Shown here: piece after piece, positions 19,356-31,496 of the stretch
Layout of the letters: each line of letters starts with the position of its first letter
Position numbering within the stretch: the first letter of the stretch is position 1
NCBI GenBank assembly: GCA_002722885.1
Contig: PBNE01000002.1
Span: forward strand, 310,001-374,000
DNA: 64,000 nt
Reading direction: 5' to 3'
Source: Rhodospirillaceae bacterium
Lineage (GTDB): Bacteria > Pseudomonadota > Alphaproteobacteria > SP197
The notes under the pieces: model-generated
What the model saw: only the letters and a program-made list of their open reading frames with translations
Databases searched by the model: none
What the model was told of the DNA's origin: nothing
Position numbers and translations under genes: made by a program

Positions 19356-20474
19356 ATGAAGCTGTCTATCGAACGCGCCGTTCTATTGAGAGCGCTGGCG
19401 CATGTGCAGAGTGTCGTGGAGCGGCGCAACACGATCCCAATTCTCTCCAACGTCCGGCTCGAAGCCAAGGATGACAGCCTGCGGCTGACCGCGACCGATA
19501 TGGACCTCGAGGTCGTCGAAGCCGTGCCCTCTGACCTGCAGGTCGCCGGTGCCACCACGGCACCCGCCCATGTGCTCTATGACATCTGCCGTAAGCTGCC
19601 CGAGGGTTCCGAAGTGGCGCTGGACGCCACCGGCGACAACGGTCGCCTGTCGATCGCCTGTGGCCGCATCCATTTCCGCCTGCCCTGCCTGCCACCGGAG
19701 GATTTTCCGGTCATGTCGGGCGGCGATTTCAGCCACAGCTTCGCGCTGCCGGCCAGCGAACTGCGCCGCCTGGTCGACAAGACCCGGTTTGCGATCTCGA
19801 CGGAGGAAACCCGCTACTACCTCAACGGCATCTACCTCCACAGCGCCGAGGCCGACAGCGGGCCCATGCTGCGTGCGGTAGCGACGGACGGTCATCGCCT
19901 CGCCCGGATCGACTCCGAGCAACCAGACGGCGCTGCGGGCATGCCGGGCATCATCGTGCCGCGTAAGGGCGTGGGCGAGCTGCGCAAGCTGGTCGACGAG
20001 ATTGATGGTGCGGTGGCGATCGAGCTGTCCGACACCAAGATCCGCTTTGCCTTCGATACGGTCGTGCTGACCTCCAAGCTGATCGACGGAACCTTCCCCG
20101 ACTACGAACGTGTCATCCCCCAGAGCAACGACAAGATGCTCGAGGTGGCCGCGGCCGTGTTCGTCCAGGCTGTCGACCGCATGGCGGCGATCTCCACCGA
20201 TAAGTCCCGGTCGATCAAGCTGGCGCTCGATTCAGAGCGCCTGGTGCTGTCGGCCAATAGCCCGGACAGCGCATCGGGCGAAGAAGAGCTGCCGGTGGAA
20301 TACAGCGGCCCGGCCATCGAGATCGGCTTCAACTCCCGTTACGTCCTGGAGATGGCGCAGAACTTCGAAGGCGATCAGATGCGCTTCCAGATGGCCGATG
20401 CGGTGTCGCCGACCATCGTGCATGACACCAGTGACGACCGTACGCTTTATGTCCTGATGCCGATGCGGGTGTAG
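19356..20474 (+). CDS. dnaN: DNA polymerase III beta subunit (sliding clamp)
   Basis: This 372-residue protein forms the ring-shaped dimer that tethers polymerase III to DNA. The MKLSIERAVLLRALAHVQSV start, VVERRNTIPILSNV, LRLTATDMDLEV, FAISTEETRYYLNGIY and the C-terminal YVLMPMRV are typical. Three clamp repeats of about 120 residues fit the length. It follows dnaA by 171 nt, a gap that contains a long hairpin, and precedes recF by 39 nt. Confidence 0.97.
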   Translation: MKLSIERAVLLRALAHVQSVVERRNTIPILSNVRLEAKDDSLRLTATDMDLEVVEAVPSDLQVAGATTAPAHVLYDICRKLPEGSEVALDATGDNGRLSIACGRIHFRLPCLPPEDFPVMSGGDFSHSFALPASELRRLVDKTRFAISTEETRYYLNGIYLHSAEADSGPMLRAVATDGHRLARIDSEQPDGAAGMPGIIVPRKGVGELRKLVDEIDGAVAIELSDTKIRFAFDTVVLTSKLIDGTFPDYERVIPQSNDKMLEVAAAVFVQAVDRMAAISTDKSRSIKLALDSERLVLSANSPDSASGEEELPVEYSGPAIEIGFNSRYVLEMAQNFEGDQMRFQMADAVSPTIVHDTSDDRTLYVLMPMRV

Positions 20475-20513
20475 CCCATCACGAACCTCGCAACCAAGGC
20501 CTCTGAGGCCACT

Positions 20514-24097
<3,584 letters not shown>

Positions 24098-24106
24098 GCT
24101 CCATTC

Positions 24107-26128
24107 TTGGCGAAGAAAAAGACGACCAAGATGGCCGCCCCCGGCAAGCGGGGCGCGGAGCCCGCGGCACGCAAGAAGGCCGCTGCCCCGGAGACGCCCC
24201 GTCGGCGCTGGCGCTGGCTGCGCCTGTTCTTGCGCTGGTCGGCAGTCGCCTTCATCTGGTGCACGCTGGCGGTCTTCGGGCTGATCGGCTGGTACATCCT
24301 GGACCTGCCTGACCCGGACGGCCTGATCAACCAGCGCCCGCCGTCGGTGACTGTGCTGGGCTCGGACGGCGAGGTTCTGGCGACCTATGGCGAGCTTCAC
24401 GGCGAAACCTTGCATTTCGAGGATCTGCCCGAACCTCTGATCCAGGCCGTTCTGTCGACCGAAGATCGCCGTTTCTTTGAGCACATAGGGATCGACCTGC
24501 GCGGCATCGCACGCGCGGCCTGGGCCAACATCCAGGCCGGTGGCGTGGTCCAGGGCGGCAGCACGATCACCCAGCAGGCCGCCAAGAATCTGTTCCTCAC
24601 GCCGGAACGGTCGTTCAAGCGCAAGGCCCAGGATGCCCTGCTCGCACTCTGGCTCGAACGGCGCTTCACCAAGGAAGAGATTCTCGCGATCTACCTCAAC
24701 CGGGTCTACCTGGGCGCAGGAACCTACGGCGTCGACGCTGCGGCCCGGCGCTATTTCAACAAGTCCGCGCGCGACCTCACCCTGCCGGAGGCCGCGATGA
24801 TTGCCGGCCTGCTCAAGGCGCCATCGCGCTACAACCCCGCCAATGACCCCGCCGCGGCGCGACTCCGTTCGGCCGAGGTGATCGACAACATGGTCGAGGC
24901 CGGCTTCATCGACGAGGACACTGCGCGTGCAGCCAAGGCGGCACCGCTCGATCTCACCGGGAACCGACCGGCCGGCGGCGATGCCCGTTATGCCACGGAC
25001 TGGATCGTCGCCCGCGCAACCGACTACATCGGCACCGCACGTCAGGACCTGGTGATCGTCACCACGATTGATCCATCGCTGCAACGCGCCGCCCAGGATG
25101 CCCTGAGCGCGGGCCTTGGCGAGGAGGGCGCCGAACGCAACACGGCGCAGGGCGCCATCGTTTCCATGGCGCCCGATGGTGCCGTGCTCGCCATGGTCGG
25201 GGGCTCGGACTACGGCGTCAGCCAGTTCAACCGGGCCACCCTGGCCGAACGCCAGCCCGGCTCGGCCTTCAAGCTGTTCGTCTATCTCGCGGCGCTGGAG
25301 GCCGGTCACAGCCCCCACGATGTCGTGGAGGACCGTCCCATCACCATCGACGGCTGGAGCCCCAGCAACTTCGATGGTGGGTACGACGGGCCCATGACCC
25401 TGACAGAAGCCATGGCCGGTTCGACCAACACAGTTGCCGCAGAGGTCGCCTGGCGGATCGGCATGCAGAACGTGATAGATGCCGCCCACCGACTCGGGAT
25501 CGATCAGGACATGATCGAAATCCCAAGCCTGGCGCTCGGTGCGACTGAGGTCACGCCCCTGGAGATGACCGCGGCCTATGCCGCCATCGCCAATCAGGGG
25601 CTATCGGCCTGGCCCTATGTCATCGCCGAGATCAGAACCCGCAACGGCGCTGTTCTCTACCAACGAGGCGGTCATGATCCCGTCAGACTGGTCGATCACA
25701 GGGTCAACGCCGATCTGGCCGCTATGCTCAAGACGGCGGTCGAGCAGGGTACCGGCCGCAACGCTGCCATCGCCTGGCCCTCGGGTGGCAAGACGGGAAC
25801 CAGCCAGGATCACCGCGATGCCTGGTTCGTCGGATTCACCAGACAAATCGTCACCGGAGTCTGGGTCGGCAACGACAACGGCGCGGCCATGGATCAGATC
25901 ACCGGTGGCGGCCTTCCGGCTCGTATCTGGGCCAGTTACATGAACGTTGCCCAGCAGGGCCTGCCTCAGCTTGCGCTCGTTGATCCCGTATCATCGACAA
26001 CGACTTATGCCGCCGACGAGACCGGAAACGACGGCTTCGGCAGCCTGATCGGAGGTCTGCTTAACGAGCTCGGCGGCAGCGGCGCGGCTGACCCGGACTG
26101 GCGTAAGGCCGAGCGCAACGATCGCTGA
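24107..26128 (+). CDS. Class A penicillin-binding protein (PBP1A/1C-like)
   Basis: This 673-residue bifunctional enzyme polymerises and cross-links peptidoglycan. A basic cytoplasmic tail precedes one membrane segment (about 40-62). The glycosyltransferase (GT51) domain has LSTEDRRFFEHIGID (catalytic E119) and QGGSTITQQAAKNLF. The transpeptidase has the SxxK at S386-A-F-K389, SxN at S439-T-N441 and KTGTS from K562. It lacks the extra OB-fold of long PBP1A proteins, so it is a compact form. The start is uncertain: a TTG at 24107 or the ATG at 24131. It lies 9 nt after gyrB. Confidence 0.9.
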   Translation: MAKKKTTKMAAPGKRGAEPAARKKAAAPETPRRRWRWLRLFLRWSAVAFIWCTLAVFGLIGWYILDLPDPDGLINQRPPSVTVLGSDGEVLATYGELHGETLHFEDLPEPLIQAVLSTEDRRFFEHIGIDLRGIARAAWANIQAGGVVQGGSTITQQAAKNLFLTPERSFKRKAQDALLALWLERRFTKEEILAIYLNRVYLGAGTYGVDAAARRYFNKSARDLTLPEAAMIAGLLKAPSRYNPANDPAAARLRSAEVIDNMVEAGFIDEDTARAAKAAPLDLTGNRPAGGDARYATDWIVARATDYIGTARQDLVIVTTIDPSLQRAAQDALSAGLGEEGAERNTAQGAIVSMAPDGAVLAMVGGSDYGVSQFNRATLAERQPGSAFKLFVYLAALEAGHSPHDVVEDRPITIDGWSPSNFDGGYDGPMTLTEAMAGSTNTVAAEVAWRIGMQNVIDAAHRLGIDQDMIEIPSLALGATEVTPLEMTAAYAAIANQGLSAWPYVIAEIRTRNGAVLYQRGGHDPVRLVDHRVNADLAAMLKTAVEQGTGRNAAIAWPSGGKTGTSQDHRDAWFVGFTRQIVTGVWVGNDNGAAMDQITGGGLPARIWASYMNVAQQGLPQLALVDPVSSTTTYAADETGNDGFGSLIGGLLNELGGSGAADPDWRKAERNDR

Positions 26129-26148
26129 GCCGCGACGAAGCTGACGCC

Positions 26149-27348
26149 TCAGGTCCAGCGGCGCACGCCGACCAGCGAAAGAAACAGAAATAGACCCAGC
26201 AGGGGGCCTGTCGACATGGCCAGCACCATGGGACCATGGCTGCCGTCATAGGCGTAGCCGATCAGAGCGGCCGTGGCCGCGCCTGTCAGCATCTGCAGCA
26301 CACCGACAAGGGAAGACGCCGTTCCCGCGACATGGGGGAAGGGGCCCATCGCACCGGCCGTGGCCTGGGGCAGGGTGGCGCCGCATCCCGCAAACACGAA
26401 GGCCGCCGGCGCCGCCACGGCCCAGACCGTGTGTTCATCGGTTACCATGCAGAGTGCCATGGCCGCCCCCCCGATGACGTTGATCACCAGCCCGATGACA
26501 ACAATGCGTTCCAGGCCCAGGGCGCGCTGGCAACGGCTTCCGGTGAAGCCGCCAATCAGGTAGCCGATCACGGCCAGCAGGATCAGCCAGCCCACCATGT
26601 TGGCCGGCACATCCATGACCTCGACAAAGGTGTAGCTGGCGCCCGCGATATAGCCGAACAGCCCGATGAAGCTGCAACAGACCGCCAGGGTGAAGCCGAC
26701 AAAAACGCGGTTGCGCAGCATGACACCGAAGTGGCTCAGGATCACCGAGAGCTTCGCCGGCTGGCGTTGCTTCTCATCGAGCGTCTCTGGCAAGAGCCAC
26801 CACGCAGAAACAGCAATCAACAGGCCGACACCCAGGATGAGCCCGAAGACGGAGCGCCAGCCGAAGGCGACCAGAAGCTCACCGCCCACAATGGGGCCGA
26901 TCCCAGGCACCAGCGTCATCGCCGTCATGGTGTAGCCCAGCACGCGTCCTGCGGCATCGCGATCAAACATGTCGCGCACGATCGCTCGGCCCAAAACCGT
27001 GCCGGCGCATGCGCCGGCAGCCTGGAACAGGCGCAACACAATAAGCATGTCGATAGTCGGTGCCATCACGATCCCGATCGTCGAGATGATGTAGAGCACC
27101 AGGGCGCCCATCAGCACCGGCCGTCGCCCGAACCGGTCCGAGAGCGGGCCATAGACAAGCTGCATCAATCCGACACCCAGGGCGAACAGGCTCACGATCA
27201 GACCGACCTGGCCCGGAGTCGCGTCGAGCGCCTCTCCGATCGCCGGCAGGGCCGGAATCGCGATATCCGTCGACATCGGGGCAAGCGCAATCAGCCCGGT
27301 GATCACCACACAGATGACAAACACCGACGCCGGTTTTTTGGCCGTCAC
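26149..27348 (-). CDS. Bcr/CflA-type drug-resistance MFS exporter
   Basis: This 399-residue protein has about 12 membrane segments. Its MSTDIAIPALPAIGEAL stretch near the first helix and LVYGPLSDRFGRRPVLM loop are hallmarks of the Bcr/CflA subfamily (DHA1 drug:proton antiporters). GAACAGTVLGRAIVRDMF-like sequence in the fourth helix (GACAGTVLGRAIVRDMF) also fits. The GTG start at 27348 overlaps the cobB stop (GTGA), so it is coupled to the cobalamin genes. That location is unusual for a drug exporter and may hint at another substrate, but no specific one can be named. Confidence 0.87.
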   Translation of the reverse strand: MTAKKPASVFVICVVITGLIALAPMSTDIAIPALPAIGEALDATPGQVGLIVSLFALGVGLMQLVYGPLSDRFGRRPVLMGALVLYIISTIGIVMAPTIDMLIVLRLFQAAGACAGTVLGRAIVRDMFDRDAAGRVLGYTMTAMTLVPGIGPIVGGELLVAFGWRSVFGLILGVGLLIAVSAWWLLPETLDEKQRQPAKLSVILSHFGVMLRNRVFVGFTLAVCCSFIGLFGYIAGASYTFVEVMDVPANMVGWLILLAVIGYLIGGFTGSRCQRALGLERIVVIGLVINVIGGAAMALCMVTDEHTVWAVAAPAAFVFAGCGATLPQATAGAMGPFPHVAGTASSLVGVLQMLTGAATAALIGYAYDGSHGPMVLAMSTGPLLGLFLFLSLVGVRRWT

Positions 27349-28652
27349 GCCGGCTCGCGGTCGATCACATGCAAGAACGATCCGGCCACCCGGCCGACCA
27401 CCGCGCCGGCCGGACCAAAGTAGCAGCCCGAGGCGTCGCTGGCATGGAACAGCGGCGTGCCCCGCTGCCGCACCAGCCGTGCATAGTGGAACTCGTGGCC
27501 TCGGAACGCCGCGTTTGCAGGCCCTAGGAAGGTTTCACGGGTCTGGGTGAAGCGCCGGTAGCCCAGATGCAGGCGTGGTGCACTGAACGAGGTGGCCACA
27601 GGCAGCAGGTTCGCCATGGCATGGCTCTCGCCCTCGGCATCAATCAGCCGCTCGCCCAGAACCATGAAGCCACCGCATTCACCAAACACAACCGCATCCC
27701 GTGCCGTAGCAGCACGCAGGCCTTCGAGAAACCGGTCGTTGGCGGCCAGGCGGGCGGCATGCAGCTCCGGGTACCCCCCGGGAAGATAGACCGCGTCAGC
27801 CGAGGCATCGGGGCCTTCGTCGTTGAGCGGAGAAAACGGCAGCAACTCCGCTCCGACACGTCGCCAGCCATCCAAGAGGGACGGATAGGCAAAGGCAAAG
27901 GCGGTGTCGCGAGCCAGGGCGATTCGTTGCCCCAGAGGTGCCAGGGCAGGACTGTTCTGCTCCATACGATCCAGACCGGGTTTGCGCGCCAGCCGGGCCA
28001 GAGCATCAAGATCGACGGAACGGGCGACAATGGACCCGGCCTGATCGAGAAACTGCTCGAGGTCCAGGCGCTCCGATGCCTGGACCAGGCCCAGATGACG
28101 TTCCGGCAAGGCCAGGCCCGCATCGCGCGGAACATGCCCTAAGACAGGAACAAGACCTTCCAGCGCGCGGTCGAGGATGGTTCTGTGATTGTCCCGGCCG
28201 ACCCGATTAAGGATCACACCGGCCAGATCGACATCAGCGCGATGATCCCGAAACCCTTTCACGAGCGCCGCAACTGACGCTCCCTGGCCCTTCACATCCA
28301 AAACCAGGACCACCGGCAGTTTGAGCGCGGCAGCCACGTCGGCGGTTGATCCCTCACCCTCGAGATTGCCGTCGAACAGGCCCATCACCCCCTCGCCGAT
28401 TACGAGGTCGCTCTGTGCGACGACGTCGCGGGCCGTCGCACCGAACGTCTCCTTACGCATTGCCCAGAGATCGAGATTGCGGCAAGGCCGACCCGTGGCC
28501 GCGCTGTGAAAGGCCGGATCGATATAGTCAGGACCGACCTTGAAGGAGGAGACAGCATCACCGCGGTTGGCGAAGGCGCGCAACAGCGCCAGGGTCAGAA
28601 CCGTCTTGCCGCTGTCGCTCGACGGTGCCGCGATCAGGAGCCCCCTTGCCAT
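27345..28652 (-). CDS. cobB: Cobyrinate / hydrogenobyrinate a,c-diamide synthase
   Basis: This 435-residue glutamine amidotransferase amidates the a and c side chains of the corrin ring using ATP. The N-terminal DTBS-like domain begins MARGLLIAAPSSDSGKTV and continues KVGPDYIDPAFH and VIGEGVMGLFDG. The class I amidotransferase domain shows DAVYLPGGYPELHA and the nucleophile in VFGECGGFMVLG. The ATG at 28652 starts the conserved domain. It lies 4 nt after cobA and overlaps the exporter gene downstream. Confidence 0.94.
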   Translation of the reverse strand: MARGLLIAAPSSDSGKTVLTLALLRAFANRGDAVSSFKVGPDYIDPAFHSAATGRPCRNLDLWAMRKETFGATARDVVAQSDLVIGEGVMGLFDGNLEGEGSTADVAAALKLPVVLVLDVKGQGASVAALVKGFRDHRADVDLAGVILNRVGRDNHRTILDRALEGLVPVLGHVPRDAGLALPERHLGLVQASERLDLEQFLDQAGSIVARSVDLDALARLARKPGLDRMEQNSPALAPLGQRIALARDTAFAFAYPSLLDGWRRVGAELLPFSPLNDEGPDASADAVYLPGGYPELHAARLAANDRFLEGLRAATARDAVVFGECGGFMVLGERLIDAEGESHAMANLLPVATSFSAPRLHLGYRRFTQTRETFLGPANAAFRGHEFHYARLVRQRGTPLFHASDASGCYFGPAGAVVGRVAGSFLHVIDREPA

Positions 28653-28656
28653 AGCC

Positions 28657-29517
28657 TCAGCCCACGTCGCGTTCTGTGTCGTGTCCCAGCGGGTTCGAAT
28701 CCAGCAGGCGGCCTTCCATTGCACCCATCCAGTCCAGACCAGCGCGCAGACGCACAACCTGACCAACGGCCACGATGGCCGGCGCTTCGATGGCTGCCGC
28801 CTCGGCATCGTCGGCCGCCGCGCCCAGCTCCGTCTCGAGCACACGCTGGTGGGCCGTCGCCGCACGACTGACGATCGCCACTGGCGTGGAAGCCGCCATG
28901 CCGCCGGCCAGCAGCTCACCGGTGATCGCCCGGAGATGCTTCAGCGCCATATAAATCACAACCGACTGGCCGAAACCCGCGACGGAGCGCCAGTCGATGC
29001 CGTCAGTCATATCACCACCCGCCATGTGACCAGTGATGAAGGTGACCGTGTGGTTGGTGTCGCGATGGGTCGCCGGGATCCCGGCATAGGCCAGCCCACC
29101 AATCCCGGCAGTGATGCCGGGCACGATGCGGAAGGGAATGCCGGCATCGACCAGGCTCAGGGCTTCCTCGCCACCACGTCCGAAGACCAGAGGGTCACCG
29201 CCCTTCAGGCGCAGCACGCGTTTGCCACTGCGCGCCAGTGAGACGAGGCGCTGGGAGATGTCGGGCTGCTTGGGCGACGGCTTGCCGCCCCGCTTGCCGG
29301 CATAGATCAGCTCGGCACCATCGCGCGCCAGCTCCAGGATACTGTCGTCGACCAGGGCGTCGTAAACCACGACATCAGCCTCGCCGAGTGCATGATGGGC
29401 GAGCAGCGTCAGCAGGCCGGGATCACCCGGGCCCGCGCCGACCAGCCAGACCCAGCCCGGCTCGAAGTCGGAAAAATGGGGCAGGCGAAGAGAACGTCGT
29501 GACGTAACCATCACCAC
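28657..29517 (-). CDS. cobA: Uroporphyrinogen-III C-methyltransferase (SUMT)
   Basis: This 286-residue SAM-dependent enzyme methylates uroporphyrinogen III at C2 and C7 to give precorrin-2, the branch point to cobalamin and siroheme. Visible motifs are VWLVGAGPGDPGLLT, DVVVYDALVD, RLKGGDPLVFGRGGEE, RIVPGITAGIG, YAGIPATHRD, FITGH and YMALKHL. It lacks the oxidase/ferrochelatase fusion of CysG. It starts a cobA-cobB-exporter operon and is divergent from cbiD with only about 35 nt between them, too short for a cobalamin riboswitch. Confidence 0.95.
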   Translation of the reverse strand: MVMVTSRRSLRLPHFSDFEPGWVWLVGAGPGDPGLLTLLAHHALGEADVVVYDALVDDSILELARDGAELIYAGKRGGKPSPKQPDISQRLVSLARSGKRVLRLKGGDPLVFGRGGEEALSLVDAGIPFRIVPGITAGIGGLAYAGIPATHRDTNHTVTFITGHMAGGDMTDGIDWRSVAGFGQSVVIYMALKHLRAITGELLAGGMAASTPVAIVSRAATAHQRVLETELGAAADDAEAAAIEAPAIVAVGQVVRLRAGLDWMGAMEGRLLDSNPLGHDTERDVG

Positions 29518-29552
29518 GAGCCTATAAACGAGACGGACGTCGAATCCTACAT

Positions 29553-30689
29553 GTGACGACGTCGATCATTCCGCAGGCGACAACGGTGGCGTTACCACGG
29601 GCCATGGCGAACAAACCCGAAGGACCCCTGAAGCGGGGCTGGACGACCGGCGCCTGCGCCATGGCAGGTTCGGCCGCCGCCTTTGAGGCGTTGGCCACCG
29701 GCGCTTTCCCCGATCCCGTTACAATCACCCTTCCCGGCGGCCAGGAACCCTCGTTCGAACTGGCCCGGAAAACATTGGGTGCCAATGAGGCCACAGCGTC
29801 GGTCATCAAGGATGCCGGAGACGATCCCGACGTCACCCATGGTGCCGAGGTGGTCGCCACGGTGCACCGGGGTGAGGCGGGCAGTGGTGTCGTGTTCCGC
29901 GCCGGACCGGGCGTCGGCACCGTCACCAAACCCGGTCTGCCGATCTCGCCCGGTGAGCCGGCGATCAACCCGAAACCGCGCGAGATGATGACCTCGGCGA
30001 TTCATCAGCTCGCCGACCGCTTCGACGTGCCATCCGACGTGGTCCTCGAAATCGCGATCGTCGACGGCGAAACCATCGCGCAGGACACCTGGAACCCGCG
30101 CCTGGGGATCGTGGGTGGCCTTTCGGTTCTGGGAACCACCGGGGTTGTCATTCCCTATTCCTGTTCGGCCTGGATCCACTCGATCCATCGCGGCATCGAT
30201 GTGGCCCGGGCGACCGGGATCGACCATGTCGCCGGTGCTACTGGGCGGACCTCCGAAGAGACGGTGCGCAAGCTCTATGACCTTCCCACCAGCGCCCTAC
30301 TCGACATGGGCGATTTTGCCGGCGGCATGCTGAAATCCCTGCGCCGCCATCCGGTCCCGCGTGTCACCATCGCAGGCGGCTTCGGCAAGCTGGTGAAGCT
30401 GGGCCAGGGCGCGATGGACCTCCATTCCTCGCGCAGTCAGGTCGATCACGCCGCCCTGGCCGCGCTGGCGAGTGACATCGGCGCAGACGCCGGCCTCTGC
30501 GCACGCATGGTCAAGGCCAACACGGCCGGAGAAGTGCTTGTTCTCGCCCGCGAACACGATCTGCCGCTCGCTGACACCGTAGCCGCCCGGGCTCGGGCGG
30601 CCGCCTTGGCGACCCTGTCGGGCGGAATCGATCTTGATATCGTCGTGATCGACCGCGCCGGAGCCATCGTGGGCCGCGCAGGCGCATGA
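29553..30689 (+). CDS. cbiD: Cobalt-precorrin-5B C1-methyltransferase
   Basis: This protein of up to 378 residues methylates C1 of the corrin ring after ring contraction in the early-cobalt pathway. The LKRGWTTGACAMAGSAAAF signature, NPKPREMM, LGIVGGLSVLGTTGVVIPYS and GGFGKLVKLGQGAMDLHSSRS are CbiD landmarks. The start could be the GTG at 29553 or the ATG at 29604, as only the latter begins close to the conserved region. It overlaps cobK/cbiJ by ATGA. The cobF of the fully aerobic route does not occur in this window. Confidence 0.92.
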   Translation: MTTSIIPQATTVALPRAMANKPEGPLKRGWTTGACAMAGSAAAFEALATGAFPDPVTITLPGGQEPSFELARKTLGANEATASVIKDAGDDPDVTHGAEVVATVHRGEAGSGVVFRAGPGVGTVTKPGLPISPGEPAINPKPREMMTSAIHQLADRFDVPSDVVLEIAIVDGETIAQDTWNPRLGIVGGLSVLGTTGVVIPYSCSAWIHSIHRGIDVARATGIDHVAGATGRTSEETVRKLYDLPTSALLDMGDFAGGMLKSLRRHPVPRVTIAGGFGKLVKLGQGAMDLHSSRSQVDHAALAALASDIGADAGLCARMVKANTAGEVLVLAREHDLPLADTVAARARAAALATLSGGIDLDIVVIDRAGAIVGRAGA

Positions 30690-31435
30690 CACGCCTGCTC
30701 ATCCTGGGCGGCACGTCAGAGGCCGTCGCGTTGGCCCAACGCCTCCACTCCGACCGGCCCGACATCGACGTCACCACCTCACTCGCGGGTGTGACATCGG
30801 CGCCGGTGACGGGGCCGGGTGCAGTTCGCCGTGGCGGGTTCGGCGGAGCCGCGGGCCTGGAACAGTACGTCAGAGACCAGGCCATCGATGTTCTGGTCGA
30901 TGCGACCCATCCCTTCGCGGCAGTCATGGCGGTTCACGCCAGAGACGCCGCAGCTCGCACCGGTGTACCGCGTATCAAACTGGTGCGGCCCCTCTGGCCT
31001 CGACACGACGACGACCGCTGGATCGATGTTGAGAGTGCGGACGGCGCAGCGACTGAAATCGCCCGACGCGGAGACCAACGTGTCCTGCTCACCCTGGGCC
31101 GCCGTGATCTCGCGGCGTTTGCCGGACTCACGGGCATCCGATTCATCGTGCGCATGATCGAACCGCCGTTGCCCCCCCTTTCCCTGCCGAGCGCTGATGT
31201 AGTGCTGGCACGCGGACCCTTTTCCATCGACGATGAACTTGCGCTGCTGAAAGACGGACGGATTGACACGCTGGTGACCAAAGCCAGCGGCGGCGAAGCG
31301 ACGCATGCCAAGATCATCGCCGCGCGCGAACTGGGCATCCCGGTCATCATGCTGCGCCGCCCGCCCGTGCCGGACGGCCCTGTCACTCCCGACATCAATG
31401 GAGCCATAGCCTGGATCAACGAGTTGACACCATGA
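30686..31435 (+). CDS. cobK: Precorrin-6A / cobalt-precorrin-6A reductase
   Basis: This 249-residue NADPH-dependent reductase acts on the corrin macrocycle. Its N-terminus LLILGGTSEAVALAQRL, the central DVLVDATHPFAAVM, the LLTLGRRDLAAF segment and the late LVTKASGGEATHAKIIAA are typical of CobK/CbiJ. It is coupled to cbiD by a 4-nt overlap, so the two act in neighbouring steps. Given CbiD next door, it may use the cobalt-containing substrate (CbiJ role), but sequence alone does not decide this. Confidence 0.92.
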   Translation: MTRLLILGGTSEAVALAQRLHSDRPDIDVTTSLAGVTSAPVTGPGAVRRGGFGGAAGLEQYVRDQAIDVLVDATHPFAAVMAVHARDAAARTGVPRIKLVRPLWPRHDDDRWIDVESADGAATEIARRGDQRVLLTLGRRDLAAFAGLTGIRFIVRMIEPPLPPLSLPSADVVLARGPFSIDDELALLKDGRIDTLVTKASGGEATHAKIIAARELGIPVIMLRRPPVPDGPVTPDINGAIAWINELTP

Positions 31436-31496
31436 CGAGCCCGAGGATCGAGCAATCGGGAAGTCACCGGACTGTCCCGGCAGGTCAACGTAGTGT

